Positions 13,268 to 13,284 of a DNA stretch of 13,284 bases are shown piece by piece. The notes beneath the pieces were generated by a model. The model ran no database searches, was not told the DNA's origin, and worked only from the letters and a program-made list of their open reading frames with translations. This DNA is from Pseudomonadota bacterium (GTDB lineage Bacteria; Desulfobacterota; Syntrophia; Syntrophales; JADFWA01), in NCBI GenBank assembly GCA_015222855.1, contig JADFWA010000160.1, positions 1-13,284 of the forward strand. The letters run 5' to 3'. Position 1 is the first letter of the stretch. Every line of letters begins with the position of its first letter. The position numbers and the translations under genes are program-made.

Positions 13268-13284
13268 AGGGCTAAGGGCAAAAG
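13268..13284. repeat. Left end of a further heptamer array, cut by the window edge
   Basis: AGGGCTA (13268) and AGGGCAA (13275), then AAG, continue the heptamer series of the elements at 7047 and 9376 in the G-rich orientation. It starts 20 bases after the rnd stop. By analogy a C-rich array should follow beyond 13284. Confidence 0.6.

Overview
The window is bacterial chromosome at roughly 45-50% GC, densely packed with housekeeping genes. It suggests a Desulfobacterota (deltaproteobacterial, perhaps Syntrophales-like) organism. That placement is an inference from gene style: an MJ0042-type zinc-ribbon/DUF3426 protein, a short YrdC-only TsaC, paired CNNM/CBS membrane proteins, and intergenic palindromes of the kind familiar from such genomes. 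No rRNA, tRNA, insertion sequence, CRISPR array or phage gene is visible. An archaeal-like PurD is the main sign of an unusual gene history.

Layout. Positions 1-291 hold the 3' end of a cyclopropane-fatty-acyl-phospholipid synthase gene. A minus-strand operon (3776 down to 438) encodes two CNNM/CBS/CorC-type membrane proteins and then a stand-alone GlmU-like nucleotidyltransferase lacking the acetyltransferase domain; the genes overlap at both junctions. A 367-bp divergent region (3777-4143) separates it from the plus-strand purine run purD-purH-purE followed by tsaC (4144-8338). The tsaC 3' end overlaps, convergently, a minus-strand two-TM potassium channel with an RCK domain (9311-8295). 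Further minus-strand genes are a cysteine-rich YkgJ-like protein (12221-11409), hypoxanthine phosphoribosyltransferase (11352-10834) and an acidic-repeat zinc-ribbon membrane protein (10815-9496). Ribonuclease D (12384-13247) runs divergently on the plus strand.

Function. PurE, PurD and PurH act in de novo IMP synthesis, and Hpt salvages hypoxanthine and guanine to IMP/GMP, so purine metabolism is the theme. TsaC makes the threonylcarbamoyl-AMP used for tRNA t6A. The CNNM pair and the K+ channel are ion-handling membrane proteins. The remaining genes look like neighbours rather than parts of one pathway.

The most unusual content is between the genes. Five intergenic spaces, plus the right edge of the window, carry elements of one architecture: a degenerate tandem array with a 7-, 8- or 9-bp period, usually followed by the same kind of array in inverted orientation, so that the region can fold into a long hairpin. 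Unit sequences differ between loci (AAAGGCAC, TTGGTTGT, AAGGGCA/CCTTTAG, AGTTCAG), although three loci share the AAGGGCA/CCTTTAG type. The one between purE and tsaC can form two mutually exclusive long stems, one of which covers the tsaC translation-initiation region.
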